Part shown: positions 11,759-23,439 of the stretch, one piece after another
How the letters are laid out: every line of letters starts with the position of its first letter
Position numbering within the stretch: position 1 is the first letter of the stretch
DNA from: Schistocephalus solidus
Lineage: Eukaryota > Platyhelminthes > Cestoda > Diphyllobothriidea > Diphyllobothriidae
Assembly: GCA_017591395.1 (NCBI GenBank)
Contig: WEDG01007661.1
Location: 62,001-126,000 of the forward strand
Length of the DNA stretch: 64,000 nucleotides
Direction: 5' to 3'
Notes under the pieces: model-generated
What the model saw: only the letters and a program-made list of their open reading frames with translations
Database searches by the model: none
What the model was told of the DNA's origin: nothing
Made by a program: the position numbers and the translations under genes

Positions 11759-12500
11759 CCTACCGTTACCAAGGTCTCTCCAACTCCTCCACTTATGATC
11801 CGCGTGTCGCAAGCGCCTTATCTCTGGATCAACATGCCGCAGCGCACGTGCCATGGACGCTTTGAACGTCGTCCATTGAACCCACATGACCCTGTTACTC
11901 TGTGGTGACCCTCTGCGTTGGCCATAGCAACTCGTTGATTTATTTTCACGTAACTATGCCTTAACAGCATTTTCGTCACCTTCTCTTACCTCCTTCACAC
12001 TACATTTTATCAGGTCTTCTTAAATCAAGCTACCGTATGCCCATTCAAAGTAACCTTTCAAATTTTTGGGGATAAGCGTTGCTTGTAGGGCTAATGGTGA
12101 AGCCTTACGGTCGAGCGTAAGTAGTATAGTAGTTTTACTTCCTATCTAACATCCTCGGCGAACAGCCTACTCATCTTAGAGTTCAAGGGAGCATTTTGCT
12201 ATACAAAAGTGTGCTGCAATGAGTTTAGGAATTACTTGTGTTTACCAAGAACGAGGGAAGATTTCAAAGCAAAAACTATTAATATCTAGTCGAAAACATT
12301 GTTTTGGTAACAATATATCAAAAAGGGCTATGCTATGTAACCTGTGCAGCCAGGCTTCGCGTAATAGCGAAAGGCATATAGCGGAATATTTTATAGCGAA
12401 CAAAATTTGCAAGAACGAATTCTTCAGATTTTGTTTAAGTTAAACAGTATTCAGGTTCTGAGAAAATGCAGTTGATAAAAGGAAGAGATTTTCAGTGCTG
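11759..12500. other. no recognisable gene
   Basis: Mixed sequence between the repeat and the GIY-YIG fragment. It may include decayed PLE sequence, but no motif is clear. Confidence 0.45.
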
Positions 12501-12519
12501 CTCACGTTTCGAAGATCTT

Positions 12520-12840
12520 GTTCGGCCTTTCGAGTAGGATGCAATGATGAAGACTGCCACTTTGTTGGGGGAAAATGAACGAAAATCACCGACCCGCCTA
12601 TATGAGCACAAACTGGCGGCTCCGAGGCTAGACCCAAACTCAGAGCTTGCAATCCATATTGGAGAAACTGGTTATAGCATTGACATTCGAGTAGCAGCCA
12701 AATTAGGTCAAGGCACTTAAAAAACCGAAAGACTTACGCTGGAGGCAGGATATTCCGTTTTCAACTCTATCATCAGGCAATTAGACCTTCCTGCAGCTTA
12801 ACGAACCCTACATTATTATGTGCATAAAGACCAGGCTAAG
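12520..12840 (+). pseudogene. Penelope-like GIY-YIG C-terminal fragment, decayed
   Basis: Plus-strand frames give SPTRLYEHKLAAPRLDPNS, ELAIHIGETGYSIDI, RLTLEAGYSVFNSI and a final RQLDLPAA/LHYYVHK segment. This is the order seen after the GIY-YIG Tyr motifs of PLE endonucleases: an R..EH pattern, an H...TGH-like pattern, and the late E in LTLEA. Frameshifts separate the parts, and no intact N-terminal GIY or YIG word was found. Confidence 0.65.
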
Positions 12841-14451
12841 GTGGTCACACCAAACTTAAGAAATGCAAACGAACACTACCTCGTGACGAAACCACGCTAA
12901 GAGGAGGCAGACTTACCAGCATCCCCCATCGAGTTGACGATTCGCAACGCCAGTGGCCCTTAAGTCCAACAAACATGCATCAAAGGGTCAAGACAGCGAG
13001 AGAGAACAAAAAGCGATCAGTCCAATGCCAACCAGTTTGGCCAGTCCTTTATATGTCTGAGCGATAGTTGGCATTAAACACTATCAGAACGGAGAGGTGA
13101 CGAAGCTCTTTGAATGTCGGCAATAATGTAAATCGATTCCGGTAGGCAAGTTCAATTTATCCGATTTTCAGCCAAGAGCTCTCATCTTCGAAAACGCGAG
13201 TATTTTGATTTAAAAAGTTCACTAATGCCGACATATTTTGGACACAGTCTGCTGCTTCACTTGTTCTGATGGTTTCCAAAATACCTACAACGGGCTTTCT
13301 TTGTGGTACATTTATACAGTCTCACATGTCACTATGTAGGGGGACTCCTGGTGTTAAAAACTTAATGCACAGGATTAATAAATTTAAAAAAGCACTTGTT
13401 ACCTGAATACTTGTTCAATAATCTCAAAAATACTCCTCACTGCGTAGTTTGTGAACGATATACTTTCCTACAAAATTCGCATATACCACTCAACATATGT
13501 GCATCCCTTCCAAAAATATTCCTATCAAAATTTCAATGCATATACTACTCTCTAGTGGCAGATTTTTTCTAATGTGGTTTACACAGGCGGCTGAAAATCG
13601 ATTCAATCAAGAACCGGTAGTTCACCATGTAGGCATTAACTTACAATTGTGTTCCACCCGAATCGGCTTTGTAACATCATTCCCCTTGTTCGGTTTATTT
13701 GGAGGTGCATAGAAAGCTGTTTCATCTATCCCTGAGAGCTGTTCTCCAGCCAGTAATATCCTTGCTGCATACCTAAAATCCACCATCGGTACAGCTGATT
13801 TTGTCCCAAGTGTGATTCTCGAGGAAATTTCTCTATCAGAGCTATTGAGCAATATTTAAGTTTTTTATGGTTGTTTATGTCCCTCTACTGTTATTTCAAA
13901 CAATTTTCTATTGAAAAATATTTGACGAAATATAAACATCGCGTGCGATTAAACTAATAGATCCAAGATATCTATGAAAGGATCTTACATTGGCCCTTAT
14001 GTCATTTTACGGAGAAAAAATCGCTCCTATTGGTGGCATCGGCAGGCAAATATAATCTGTAAAAATGGCGGAAAGCTACTAATCAGATTTTCATGCATTG
14101 GGTTTTACGATTTGAAGTGACCGATTTTGACGTCCAAATCTTAATCCGCATAAGGCTCTGCAAGAAAACTGTGTCAAACGAAATTAAAACCACATAAAAC
14201 CCTATATGCTTGTTCAAAAACAGAATCCTTTATAAAGCGAGGTTAAAACATTGTGCAGCCGAAAGATTCTTAAAAAAAGTAACTTTGACTGAAAAGTATG
14301 AGAGGCGATCGCTGGAACAGGACCTTTATTCACCCGACTTTTCGAGTTCTCATTGCACAGATGTCTCTGTGTCGCAAAAATGCGTTTAGTACGAAGCCCC
14401 AGTCAGGGCGGAACTGGTGACACGCGCGGCATTTTAGCCCAGCGAACGGTA
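12841..14451. other. no recognisable gene
   Basis: AT-rich with short ORFs only (for example 13622-13852 minus). No repeat or motif identified. Confidence 0.5.
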
Positions 14452-14860
14452 ACAGTAGGTTACGCACAGCAGCAAGAAAGCCAGCAACAACAGGCTGGTA
14501 TTTTGCTGTTTGGCTGACGATGGACAAGTGTGCAAGTCGTGAATGCTTCACACCAGAACAATTATCCTCTTTACACCAAGGTCAAAGCGACAGGATTCTT
14601 CCGAAGTCTGCGCTGGTGAAACCGACAATGAAGTCATCCCTGGGCTTTCAAGCCGCCATCCGCTATGACTATCCAATTCGTGGAGCCTTTATAACATAAG
14701 CACACCCTCGAATTCGTAAAGACAATTAACAGAAAGAACAAGACATGCAATTTGACAAGTACCGTATGTATTACCCGCTGCAATGTCCCATCCATAAAAT
14801 CCCTAGTACCACCGGTCCCGTCTTACATGAGACTGGGGTTTCTGACATTCTTGGTACTTC
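14452..14860 (+). repeat. 0.4-kb duplicated repeat, copy X2, directly upstream of a PLE
   Basis: Second copy of X1. It ends about 130 bp before the first recognisable PLE coding sequence and contains GGCTGACGATGGAC near 14510, a CTGANGA-type word. It may therefore be a PLE terminal (pLTR-like) region, but that is inference. Confidence 0.8.
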
Positions 14861-14989
14861 GCCAATATCGCCAGACAATTAACCAGGAAAAGACTAGGTT
14901 CGGTTAGTTCAGGAGAGAGAGAACGGTGCGAAACTGCTTTAGTAGAGGATGACTGAAGGAGCCTATGAACACGGTGCAACACTGAAGAA

Positions 14990-16880
14990 TGTTTTTTTTT
15001 AAATTGCCTGGTAAAACGTTATCCGAAGACGATAAATTGATACACAATCTGTCATCAAAAGAAATGACAGGACAAGAAGTGCAGGTTTTGTGGCATGAAG
15101 CCTCATTCAACACAGCCAACACAATCGTGCCAGTGGATCAATCCTTATTCAAGTCGAAGCGACAGAGGAGAAAAAGCTTGTACGACACGAAGTGTTGTCA
15201 CTGCTCATGGATCACGAGCCACATGAAGTGCTCTCCAAGGTCAAATTTGATGCGCGGAGTAAACTCAAGGCTCACAACGGCCTTGTTACCAAATCCGCGG
15301 ATGAGGAGCATTCCACTGTTCTATAAAGCAAAAAAGGACTATTTTCAGAGAGATTAAACCTTAGTTGAGGGCCGCTAGTTCTATCTACGATGTAAATTCA
15401 ACTCCATTAAAAAGCTGACACGCGAAACTAATAGGAAGTTGTTGTCGATGGCGAACTGAGATGCAATACCGCTAACGAACCTACGCAGGGAAACATTTCA
15501 AGAAACGCCTATTCTCCGATGCTTTGGCTTTCCTAAGGGCGCAAAAAGTACGCTGCTGACTGGCCTATCGTACCAGTAAAATGCATTCCAACTGATGGAA
15601 CCGGCAAAGTGGCTGCTTTGGGGTCTCCACTTTCTGACCCCTTAGTCCGTTTGTCAACGTAGTTCCTGGAGACCCTGAACGGCATAAATCTATTGCCACA
15701 AGTGATCATGGTACCTTTTGTTTTTACGTCCCCTTAACATAGATTTATCAGGATTTGGCGGTCGAGACCATTGAATTACTCTTGCAAAGCAAATGCAGTG
15801 AAATGCAGAATCACCTCGGTCGGGCACAGATCCGGCAAATTTTTAAGTTGCGCCTCAAGACGTATTCCACGTTCGATGAAATAATCTAGGATCAGGCCAA
15901 AGCTGCGCCAATGAGTTCATCCAATTTCGGGACTCATAACCGAGACGGACACACAACGGCTGGACTTCCAATATGAAAAACCAAAATTATAACCTGGATA
16001 GATGGAGGATACATTCCTCATAAAAGAAAACAGTTGAGTGTTGACATTCAAAGAACATCTCAACATTGTCGTCCCAGGCATAAAATTTACGATATATAAA
16101 GGAGAAAGAACCAATTAACCTTGATTTCCCTGTCTGTCGCAAAGACTGTAGTGGTCTAAAAATAGCGTTCTGTAAATCTATGAATGAGAGGCCAATATCG
16201 ACTTTCACAAGCAACCATTCAATCGAATACAAGGGCAGTTGCCGAGTTGAGACGCGTTGAAGTGAACCCAAAAACAAACTTTACTTTCGAGGGGTGTTCA
16301 GAGCGAACAGCTACCCACACAAGGTTTTCAGCAAGTGCCTGAGCCAACGAGACAAGGGACCAGATCGCACCAACCACAGATTTCGGTAAGCTTTCCCTTA
16401 TGTCAAGAAAGTCTGGGAAGTAGAAAGGCACTTTCGCGTACCAATTGAAGTTAGATTTGCATGCAGAAAACTAGAGGCAACTATAAGGCACCAATGAACT
16501 GGGCAGAAAGATCCTCTGCCCCGGCAAGAAACAGCTGAAGGTATTTGCCGGATCTGGGTTAGTTGGGTACCAATCTCGGAAAAAAAAGGAGCTTACTTCA
16601 GACAAGGATGGCCAAACATTCAGCAGGAATAAGGAGGAATTATGCCAGCTTTCCGGTCGCAACTAACTCAAATGGGCCTAGCCACCGCTGCAAAGTAGGG
16701 GAGGACGACATTCATGCGAAGGTAGACACCGCGAGTGCCACGAGCTGCTCTAGTCATGGTTATTCGCTCGCAGTAGAGTAACAAGCGCAATGACATTTCC
16801 CGCCATATTCGGCGCTGCGATTTTGCCGGGGTAAAATCGCTGGCCACATGGGGAGGGCACAGGCCTACGCGTCTTGAGCA
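14990..16880 (+). pseudogene. Penelope-like retroelement, RT plus GIY-YIG, long but decayed
   Basis: Reading across frames gives an ordered series typical of PLE polyproteins. LSSKEMTGQEVQVL (15042) is followed by LSLLMDHEPHEVLSKV (about 15195) and an STV/DYFQ remnant (15308-15350). Next come LTRETNRKLLSMAN (15415), RCFGFPKGAKS (15517, fingers), PAKWLLWGLHFLT (15600) and DLAVETIELLLQ (15755, after motif A). NHLGRAQIRQIF (15808) precedes the PMSS equivalent of motif B (15910). Beyond these are FKEHLNIVVPGIKF (about 16047), CRKDCSGL (16134), VFRANSYPHKVF (16295) and the linker QKDPLPRQETAEG (16503) that leads into a GIY-YIG domain, whose tail runs to about 16880. The catalytic YVDD position (near 15980) is unrecognisable and many stops and frameshifts are present. 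A dead copy of a different subfamily from the 33-kb one. Confidence 0.85.
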
Positions 16881-17065
16881 ACACAAACGGGGATCCAAAT
16901 GACCGTTTACTTATCACGTCAAGGCTCAATACTGATTATTAAAATATAGCAATTAAGGAATCGAATGCGAACTGACCAGCCATCATTGCACCAGTTACGA
17001 CAAACGGCGGTGAATGCGGGGACTGCTAATTGTGGCAGTTCTGTGGTAGCATAGCAGTGTCAGTT

Positions 17066-17230
17066 CAACCATCGAGTTCGATGACGTCCACCACATGCTT
17101 CACAACAGGCTGGAAGCAAGCGCGGTAACTCGCGCGTGAATTAGTTTTGAGTGACAGACAGAGTCACGAAGACCGGAGGCAGTTGGCACGGTGAAATCCG
17201 CACCTAAGCGTACCACCCGACTTTCTGGGG
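17066..17230 (-). repeat. LINE 3' tail fragment, copy d
   Basis: Shares CATCGAGTTCGATGACGTCC, GCGCGTGAATTAGTTTTGAG and GAAGACCGGAGGCAG words with copies a to c, in the same order and orientation. Confidence 0.6.
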
Positions 17231-17234
17231 TAAC

Positions 17235-17400
17235 ATGGCAGTACAGCTTGCTTGTATGGCCCCCAACAGGAAAAGGGAACAGGAGCCACCTGTAATAATA
17301 CATGTAGTTTTTAGGGGTAGGATTAATCTAAAGTTAGCATTAGAGTGGGTTTTAGGGTTAGGATACTGCAATAGGCACCCTTCGCGACATCTAACGCAAT
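17235..17400. mobile_element. MITE-like fragment with GGTTAG-rich interior
   Basis: AACAGGAAAAGGGAACAGG followed by AATACATGTAG resembles the family's left end (AACAGGACACGGGAATAGG, then CAATACATG). A short GGGTTAGGAT stretch follows. The right end is not clear. Confidence 0.4.
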
Positions 17401-17547
17401 GCCACCTACATTACCGGGGGGGAGGACGCTTCCTGTGCTCGTGTTTTCTCGGGGGTGGGGAGGGGGAAGCATATAAACAGCAAGCCACCTCCACCCTATA
17501 AACATTTCGTCCCTTGTACGTTCATCACTCCTTGTCTGCGATTGACT

Positions 17548-17600
17548 CTAATGAGGTATTAGAACAAGAAGCCGAAATGTCAGGCAAATAAACATTTTGT
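17548..17600 (+). ncRNA. hammerhead-like PLE terminal motif, degenerate
   Basis: CTAATGA (17548-17554), then GCCGAAATGTCAGGCAAATA (from 17571) and AAC. Compare the better copy at 39043. The core has G5 changed to A and stem II is poor, so it is not expected to be active. The AATAAAC tail is shared with copies at 46.9 and 59.6 kb. Confidence 0.4.
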
Positions 17601-19005
17601 TTTAGCGACCACATCTAATGCTTTTGAATTGCTACCTAAAAATTGCCTCACATCTTCTATGGACATTTCACCCTGTGTTTTCATTGGGCAGAAATTCTTT
17701 AAAAACGTGATTCAGCTGCAAAAAGTTTAGTTTATAGGCCCTAGGTACAGGTTTAGGCTGCATGGGATAGGGCTTCACACTTCAGCTTGACAACAGTGGC
17801 ACGTGAAATACTCGGTCAGGTCTTGTGAAAGGATCGGACCCGCTCGGTTCACTACAAGCAGTTTTACTGATAACTTTTGCTGTATTTCTTTACTTGAATG
17901 AAAATAATTTTCTACCATGATTTACTCCTCAGTCAGCGGGAGGCTGAGTTGAACAACGCGTACAACGGACCACAATACAGTGACCTTCCATAGCTGAGAG
18001 CTAAGTTTTGTGGAGCTAGTGTGCCGATCAGCAAATACTGTCCTACTGTACCTGCTTTTTGTCACAAGTTATGTTATATTGCACAAACGACCGTTGTTCT
18101 TACAGATAAGCAGCGTTGAAGATATAAATAAACGAAGAATTAAGGTTTTCTTCAGGCTGTGCATATTTTTTTGTTTTTTGTTGATTAGAGTTATAGGAAA
18201 ACCGCTATGTGCAATACTCCCCCTTGGTATGCAATCCCACCGGCCGTTTAACGGACCTGATTTGGCAAGAACGTAGTAGGGGACCCAAATCAGGGAAGAA
18301 TAAGTTGGTCAGCGTGTAATACGCGACCATGCTACATGCCAACATAACCTTAACTATATTTTTTTGCTCGTTGCGTTAGCATTCGTTGCCAGGCTAGTAG
18401 GGTCGCACAACATTTCGTTGGCGGTAGGACGAACGAAGTATCGGGTCAGATGACAACTTTCTAAGCGGCGACTATAAGGACGCCGCGGTAATTTAAAGGT
18501 GCATCCATTTTACTTTGCTATCGAAAGATCGCACAGAGCGGGCCTCATTCTTGCTCCCATCGAGGGTTCAAATAAAAGTTGGTCACACCAGCTAGGAATG
18601 ATATAGCGCATATTAGTAAGCGTTAGGCAAAGCCACCAGATCTCACAATACGCACACTTGTCGGGGCAACGAACTATTCTGTGACCCTACTTACCCGATA
18701 ACGAATGCTAACCCTAATGAAACAATGAATAGGGTTAGGATTAGGTTCGGGTTCTCCTTTTTTCGTTCAACCCCAATAATAAAAATCCTATTATCACCGT
18801 TCCTGTAACTCAATCATTGTTCCCCAAGTTGGGTCACCTATTACGTTCTTGCCCCTGATTTAACCACCAAGCTAAAAAAGTTTCTTCTTTAACGGCACAA
18901 GTAGACACACCATGCTCCTTATTTTTCAGGACTGGTTTCGCAGTCAATTTTTACGAGTCCCAAAAAGCCCTTTATCATCGAGCTCAAGTATTTATTGAAG
19001 GAAAG
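17601..19005. other. no recognisable gene
   Basis: Mixed sequence. A short patch near 18700-18760 has TAACCCTAAT and AGGGTTAGGATTAGG words and may be a remnant of the telomere-like MITE family. Confidence 0.45.
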
Positions 19006-19009
19006 GATT

Positions 19010-19505
19010 TATCTCAATCAGTTTACACTAAGTGTTGAGATATGTGAGGTTATTTTCGTTGTCATTTGACCCAGTTGTGAACCCCTCGGTGGCCGTGGTG
19101 GGATTTGAATTCACATCAGCAAAGGGAACGTTGTAGTACAGCCAACGCTTGGACCAATTGAGCTACGAGGCCCCACCGGGAGCCATTAGTTTAATAGCAC
19201 TGGAGTCAATTTACCCAGTCAGTCTACCGAAACGTATGGACTTCACCAATTCTGATACAGTAAGCTGACTGTCTAAGCAGGATTTCCTAATCAATCAATC
19301 TAGAATCTACCAGATGACTACCAGGTGCAATTAAGTAATTAAGGTTTTGACGGATTTGAATAATTCATTCGACGAAATTGTGAAAAACTCGGTGGCCTCG
19401 GTGGGATTCGAACCCACGTCAGAATGAGGTAGGCTCTCTATTTGTCCTCTGCCCAGTCTTAAAAAAAGCCAACATGCTACTTAGACCTACGTAGCCATGA
19501 AACAC
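19010..19505 (-). repeat. tRNA-derived SINE-like tandem dimer
   Basis: Two units about 305 bp apart share a TTGTGAA...CTCGGTGGCC block (19075-19095 and 19378-19400). On the minus strand each carries a Pol III box B-like word: ATTCAAATCC in the first and a perfect GGTTCGAATCCC (19403-19414 in plus coordinates) in the second. The first also has a box A-like TAGCTCAATTGG (about 19150-19161). Neither folds into a complete tRNA by eye, so I call them SINE-like and not tRNA genes. Confidence 0.55.
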
Positions 19506-21530
19506 CTGTTACGTAATCGGATCAAAGCCTTCCGGAGGCATCGGTGCTGGTTAAGAACGCTAGTGAAAAATCATGCCACGTGGACGCAGTAGAACTGGAG
19601 ATCCCTATTGTAGGGAAGTACAGTAGATTACCTAACGCATGAAATGTCGAGGTCAAAATTTTAGGTGGTAGTATGGCACAAACGTTATGTGGATTATTTT
19701 TGTTCGTTGCATTTAACTGATGCCGAGAAAGTGGTTCATTATTGAGGAGTTCACTTCAGATCTGTTTATTTAAGGGAAAACGGGACCAAACAGGGCCAAA
19801 TCGCACATTTTTTTGCTAAACAGTAATTTTCCTAGGTTATTGAAACTTTCAGATAAAAATATTTTGTTTCAATGTGTTGTACTATAAACTGGCATTAATA
19901 TAAGACGGAACAATTTCCAATATCTATTTTGAGAGAACGGAAATTTGGTTTTGCTTTCAGGAATATCAGGTAAATGCAGGTATGGGAAATTACATTGTTT
20001 CCAGGAGATCAAGGACAGATTCAGTTTAAAAAATTTGGTTTTGAGAATTTTTGAATTTTTACACCAAAAAAATAAGTAATAAACTTGTGTGACTGCACTG
20101 TGTGAGGAACTTAAACACGCATATATATGAGAACCTGTGACATGACGTCCACGTTCTCCGTCACGGTGTACGCGAAAGATGTCCTGATAATTTATATTTG
20201 CATTTGACTGAATGAATAAGGAAACTAAAAACGAGAAGGGCACAAGATTGAAATTTCTTCGCAAAATTTTAGTATATATTCGGAAAATAGGTTGTGCTTT
20301 TGCAACCTTAAAACGGGGCTGAAATGTAAGCAAATACAGCGAAAAACGCGCCAATAGAAAGTCATAAATGAGTTCTTTCATTTTCAGCAGACATTGTATC
20401 CCTTATTTTCAGCAAAGTCGCAAAACCGGTCAAAAATCCCCATTTTTTCCTTGACTTGATCTTCAAAAAGGGCTAATAACGCAAACACTCGACAACTAAA
20501 TTGTTAATTAAAGTGTTTGTTAAAAAGGTAACTTATTATAAGGTTTTTTTAAATTGATCTTAGGCATATTAATTGCCAAATTACGGTGTGGGTGTTTATT
20601 CTTCTCGGCAACGAGGTTTAGTGTTTGGGTGAGCCTACAAATATTACCAAACGGCCATCTGCATTAGAAAGGACGCCTCAAAACTCACTATTTCAAAAAA
20701 TGCCTTTAAGTATTATCTTATTTTGAAGGTTTTGATAAGCGCATACAACAGATTCTACATTTATGGGCAATAGACAGAAAACAAAATATAACGTAAAGCA
20801 TTCACCGCCATTTCAAGGATGATCTGAAACTTATCGTAATCCAACACCCGAAATACTTATGAAGAAATTTAATAAAAGGAAAGTCCTCTTAATATGCGTA
20901 AAATGGTACGTTAACGATTTTATCTGACAATTATATTTAAATTTATTAGTCACTGGATGACCTGTCAGCATTTCAGCTTATAAAATATTTTACTCCTGTG
21001 ACGTCTCTGCCGCCACAATCAAGCGAAAATCTATTTGCCTTAGTCAAACTAATCTTAAACAATGTATAACCGGAAGAAGCAACTGTCAATTCTCGTGAAA
21101 CCGTGTTGGAATACGTACTCAAAATTTAGGCTGTTTGGTAACGGCCATACTTTACCTTGCCCTTAATTTGGAAGACAACTTCTGTGGAATATACACAAAA
21201 GAACTATTTTCAAAAGTAATTGTGGTTGTGCTGTTTTATTTACTCGTTTGTTTATATGGGCAAGCATTCTGTACATTTAAAACTGCAGTTTAATTAGCTA
21301 ACCCATTTGTTACCTTTTCGGAATCTGCCACTTTTCTAAAAAAATTAGTGATTCTAACCAAAGTAATATTATTTTTAAGCCACAATATGCCTTCATTTTA
21401 AGAACTGTCGCTGGTTTACTGCTGTAAAACTTTGAGGACGCCGTATGGGCTGATTTCGCACAATGGGCCTTTTCCCATGAGATTTAATGAGATAGGGCAC
21501 GTCCTGTTGATGTGATCGCTTGGACAAGAT
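19506..21530. other. no recognisable gene; AT-rich, one 170-codon ORF
   Basis: The 170-codon open frame at 19869-20381 (minus) is long for AT-rich DNA, but its composition (Phe, Leu, Ser, Lys, Tyr) has the look of translated AT-rich sequence and no family is recognised. Nothing else stands out. Confidence 0.4.
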
Positions 21531-21538
21531 ATTTAGTC

Positions 21539-21580
21539 GTCTGACGTTTCGGATTCCAGCTCGAACCCATCATGAGAGAC
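21539..21580 (-). ncRNA. hammerhead-like PLE terminal motif with good stems
   Basis: On the minus strand: stem I 5' strand GTCT (21580-21577), core CTCATGA (21576-21570), a T, stem II GGGTTC/GAATCC, then GAAACGTC, with the stem I 3' strand AGAC at 21542-21539. All helices pair, including a G-T wobble in stem II. The only break in the core is G5 changed to C. Stem III is the two-pair ACGT palindrome with no loop. Probably a once-functional PLE hammerhead. Confidence 0.55.
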
Positions 21581-21714
21581 AGTAACAGATACGCACTTAT
21601 TTCCACGATTAGAATATGGAGGTGTCAAGTTAGGGGTTCCACCGTGAATTTCGGAGTAGCGTGCATCATGTGCCTCGTGGAGGTTGTGATTACGCCTAAG
21701 GTCCCAAAGGCGAA

Positions 21715-22105
21715 AAAACGCGTTCCCCTTGGCAACTTCAAACTCCTCGTCGGGACAGGCCACACTAACTGGGAGGAAGTGTTGGGTCCCTGTGGTCTTG
21801 GCGGCTGTAAAGACATCAGTCTCCATCTTCAACCCCCCGAGGAAATCCAAGGGTACGCTGACCGCAACGAAAAGTATAACTTTTTCGACTCAATCAAGAG
21901 CATATATGACCCCCGCATAAAGAGGACCACGCCGATGCTCACCTTTGACGACATAACCCATCTGACGGAGGAATCTCAAACTCTGAGGTGCTGTGCCGAG
22001 CACTTTAAAAGTATCCTCAATCGTCCATCCATAATCTCCGATGCTGCCATCAACCGGCTCCCCAAGTGGAAACAAAGTATGATGTGTATCTCCCAACTTC
22101 CCTAG
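21715..22105 (+). pseudogene. LINE endonuclease end joined to EN-RT linker by internal deletion
   Basis: VPLGNFKLLVGTGHTNWEEV then LGPCGLGGCKD (21723-21815) corresponds to the LGDFN..VG block near the end of an APE-type endonuclease. About ten codons later the reading resumes at EEIQGYADRNE and FDSIKSIYDPRIKRTTP, then AEHFKSILNRPSIISDAAINRLP, the linker just before RT. The usual stretch between them is absent, so this copy has an internal deletion. It is open as a 177-codon frame. Confidence 0.75.
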
Positions 22106-22198
22106 CAGAACCTGTTCATCGGGAAAGAACCGGAATCCGACATGATCATAGCCGTAGTCTAAAAGCTCGGTGGCCCTCGGCTAATAGATAAAATTATT

Positions 22199-23310
22199 AT
22201 GATATTCCAGAAGATTTGGCATCAAGCACAAATTCATCAGAATTTCAAGGACGCCGTCATTGTTCATTTCCACAAGCAGAAAGGAAACCAGCTATCAAGT
22301 GAAGACCACGGGGGCATCACGTTGTTCAACGTCGCCGGAAAACTTTTCACACGCATACACCTTCATTGTATTAACGGCCACCTAGAGCAGGGACAGTTCC
22401 TGGAAGGCCACTATGGATTCCGAAAACAACGTGTAACCGTCTAAATGACCTTCGCCGCCCGTCTGCTACAAAGGAAGTGTCAGGAGAGGCGAACCAACCC
22501 CTGTATTACCTTCTTATTTCTAAAGAAAGTCTTCGTGGGGTGAATTTCAATGGAATTTGGAAACCGTATAGCAATTCTGCTGTCCTGAGCGGCTCATGCT
22601 CATGGTGGCTCAGCTCCTGGACGGGATGATAGGGCGCGTCACGGACAACGTGGCAGTCTCCGAAACATTGGCGGCGAAAAAACAGAGTGAAACATGGCTG
22701 CATACTCGCACCTACCCTCTTCTGGCTCATGTTCCCTGCCATACTGATTTTTAACTCTACCATGATGATCAGCCTAGGATGCGCACTAACTACGGGACTG
22801 ACGGCCATTTTCTTAAAAGGCGGCGCACACAGGCCCCAACTGGCCTATCCACGACCACCGTCCACTATCTGCTCTTCGCGAACGACTGTGCACTCAATAC
22901 CGCAACAGAAGAGGACATGCAAAGGAGCATGGACCTCTTCACCGCCGGTTGCGCAAGCGTTGGACTGACCATCTACGACCAGCCAGGTCTTCGACTGGCT
23001 ACAAGCCGCCATGTGAAATCGTCACCAATCTGAAGATTTGCAAGGGCATCGTCTGGACCACGCTATTGTATGGTGCGGAAACCTGGACTGCCTACTCCAA
23101 CCAGGCCAGGGGCTGAAGCATTTCCATCTCAGCTGCCTCCATAGAGTACTAAAGCGGAGATGGCATAACAGAATGCCGGACAAGGAAATCCTGAAACTAA
23201 ACGGAATCCTCAGTATCTACCCCATGCTGAGGCACCTGCCACTGCGATGGGGCGGGCACTTGGTGTGGATGGACGACCAGTGGTTATGCAAACGACTCTT
23301 ATATTGAGAT
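22199..23310 (+). pseudogene. LINE reverse transcriptase with mutated catalytic motif
   Basis: NFKDAVIVHFHKQKGNQ and GITLFNVAGKLFTRIHLHCI lie at 22232-22370, and HLEQGQFLEGHYGFRKQR follows. Motif B remnant CILAPTLFWLMFPAIL is at 22697-22744. Motif C reads LLFANDCALN (22869-22898), so the first Asp of the FADD pair is Asn, which should abolish polymerase activity. The thumb region KHFHLSCLHRVLKRRWHNR and LNGILSIYPMLRHLPLRWGG spans 23110-23255. Motif A is not recognisable, and frame changes separate the blocks. Confidence 0.85.
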
Positions 23311-23439
23311 GTCCGGGCGTATGCTCGCCGATAAGGAAGCAAATCACACAGCTACAAGGGCAGTTTTGAAGAATTCTCTGAATTGACCGCAAATAAACCC
23401 CGAGAGCTGGGAGGACCTCGTCCAGGACTGACAGGCCTG

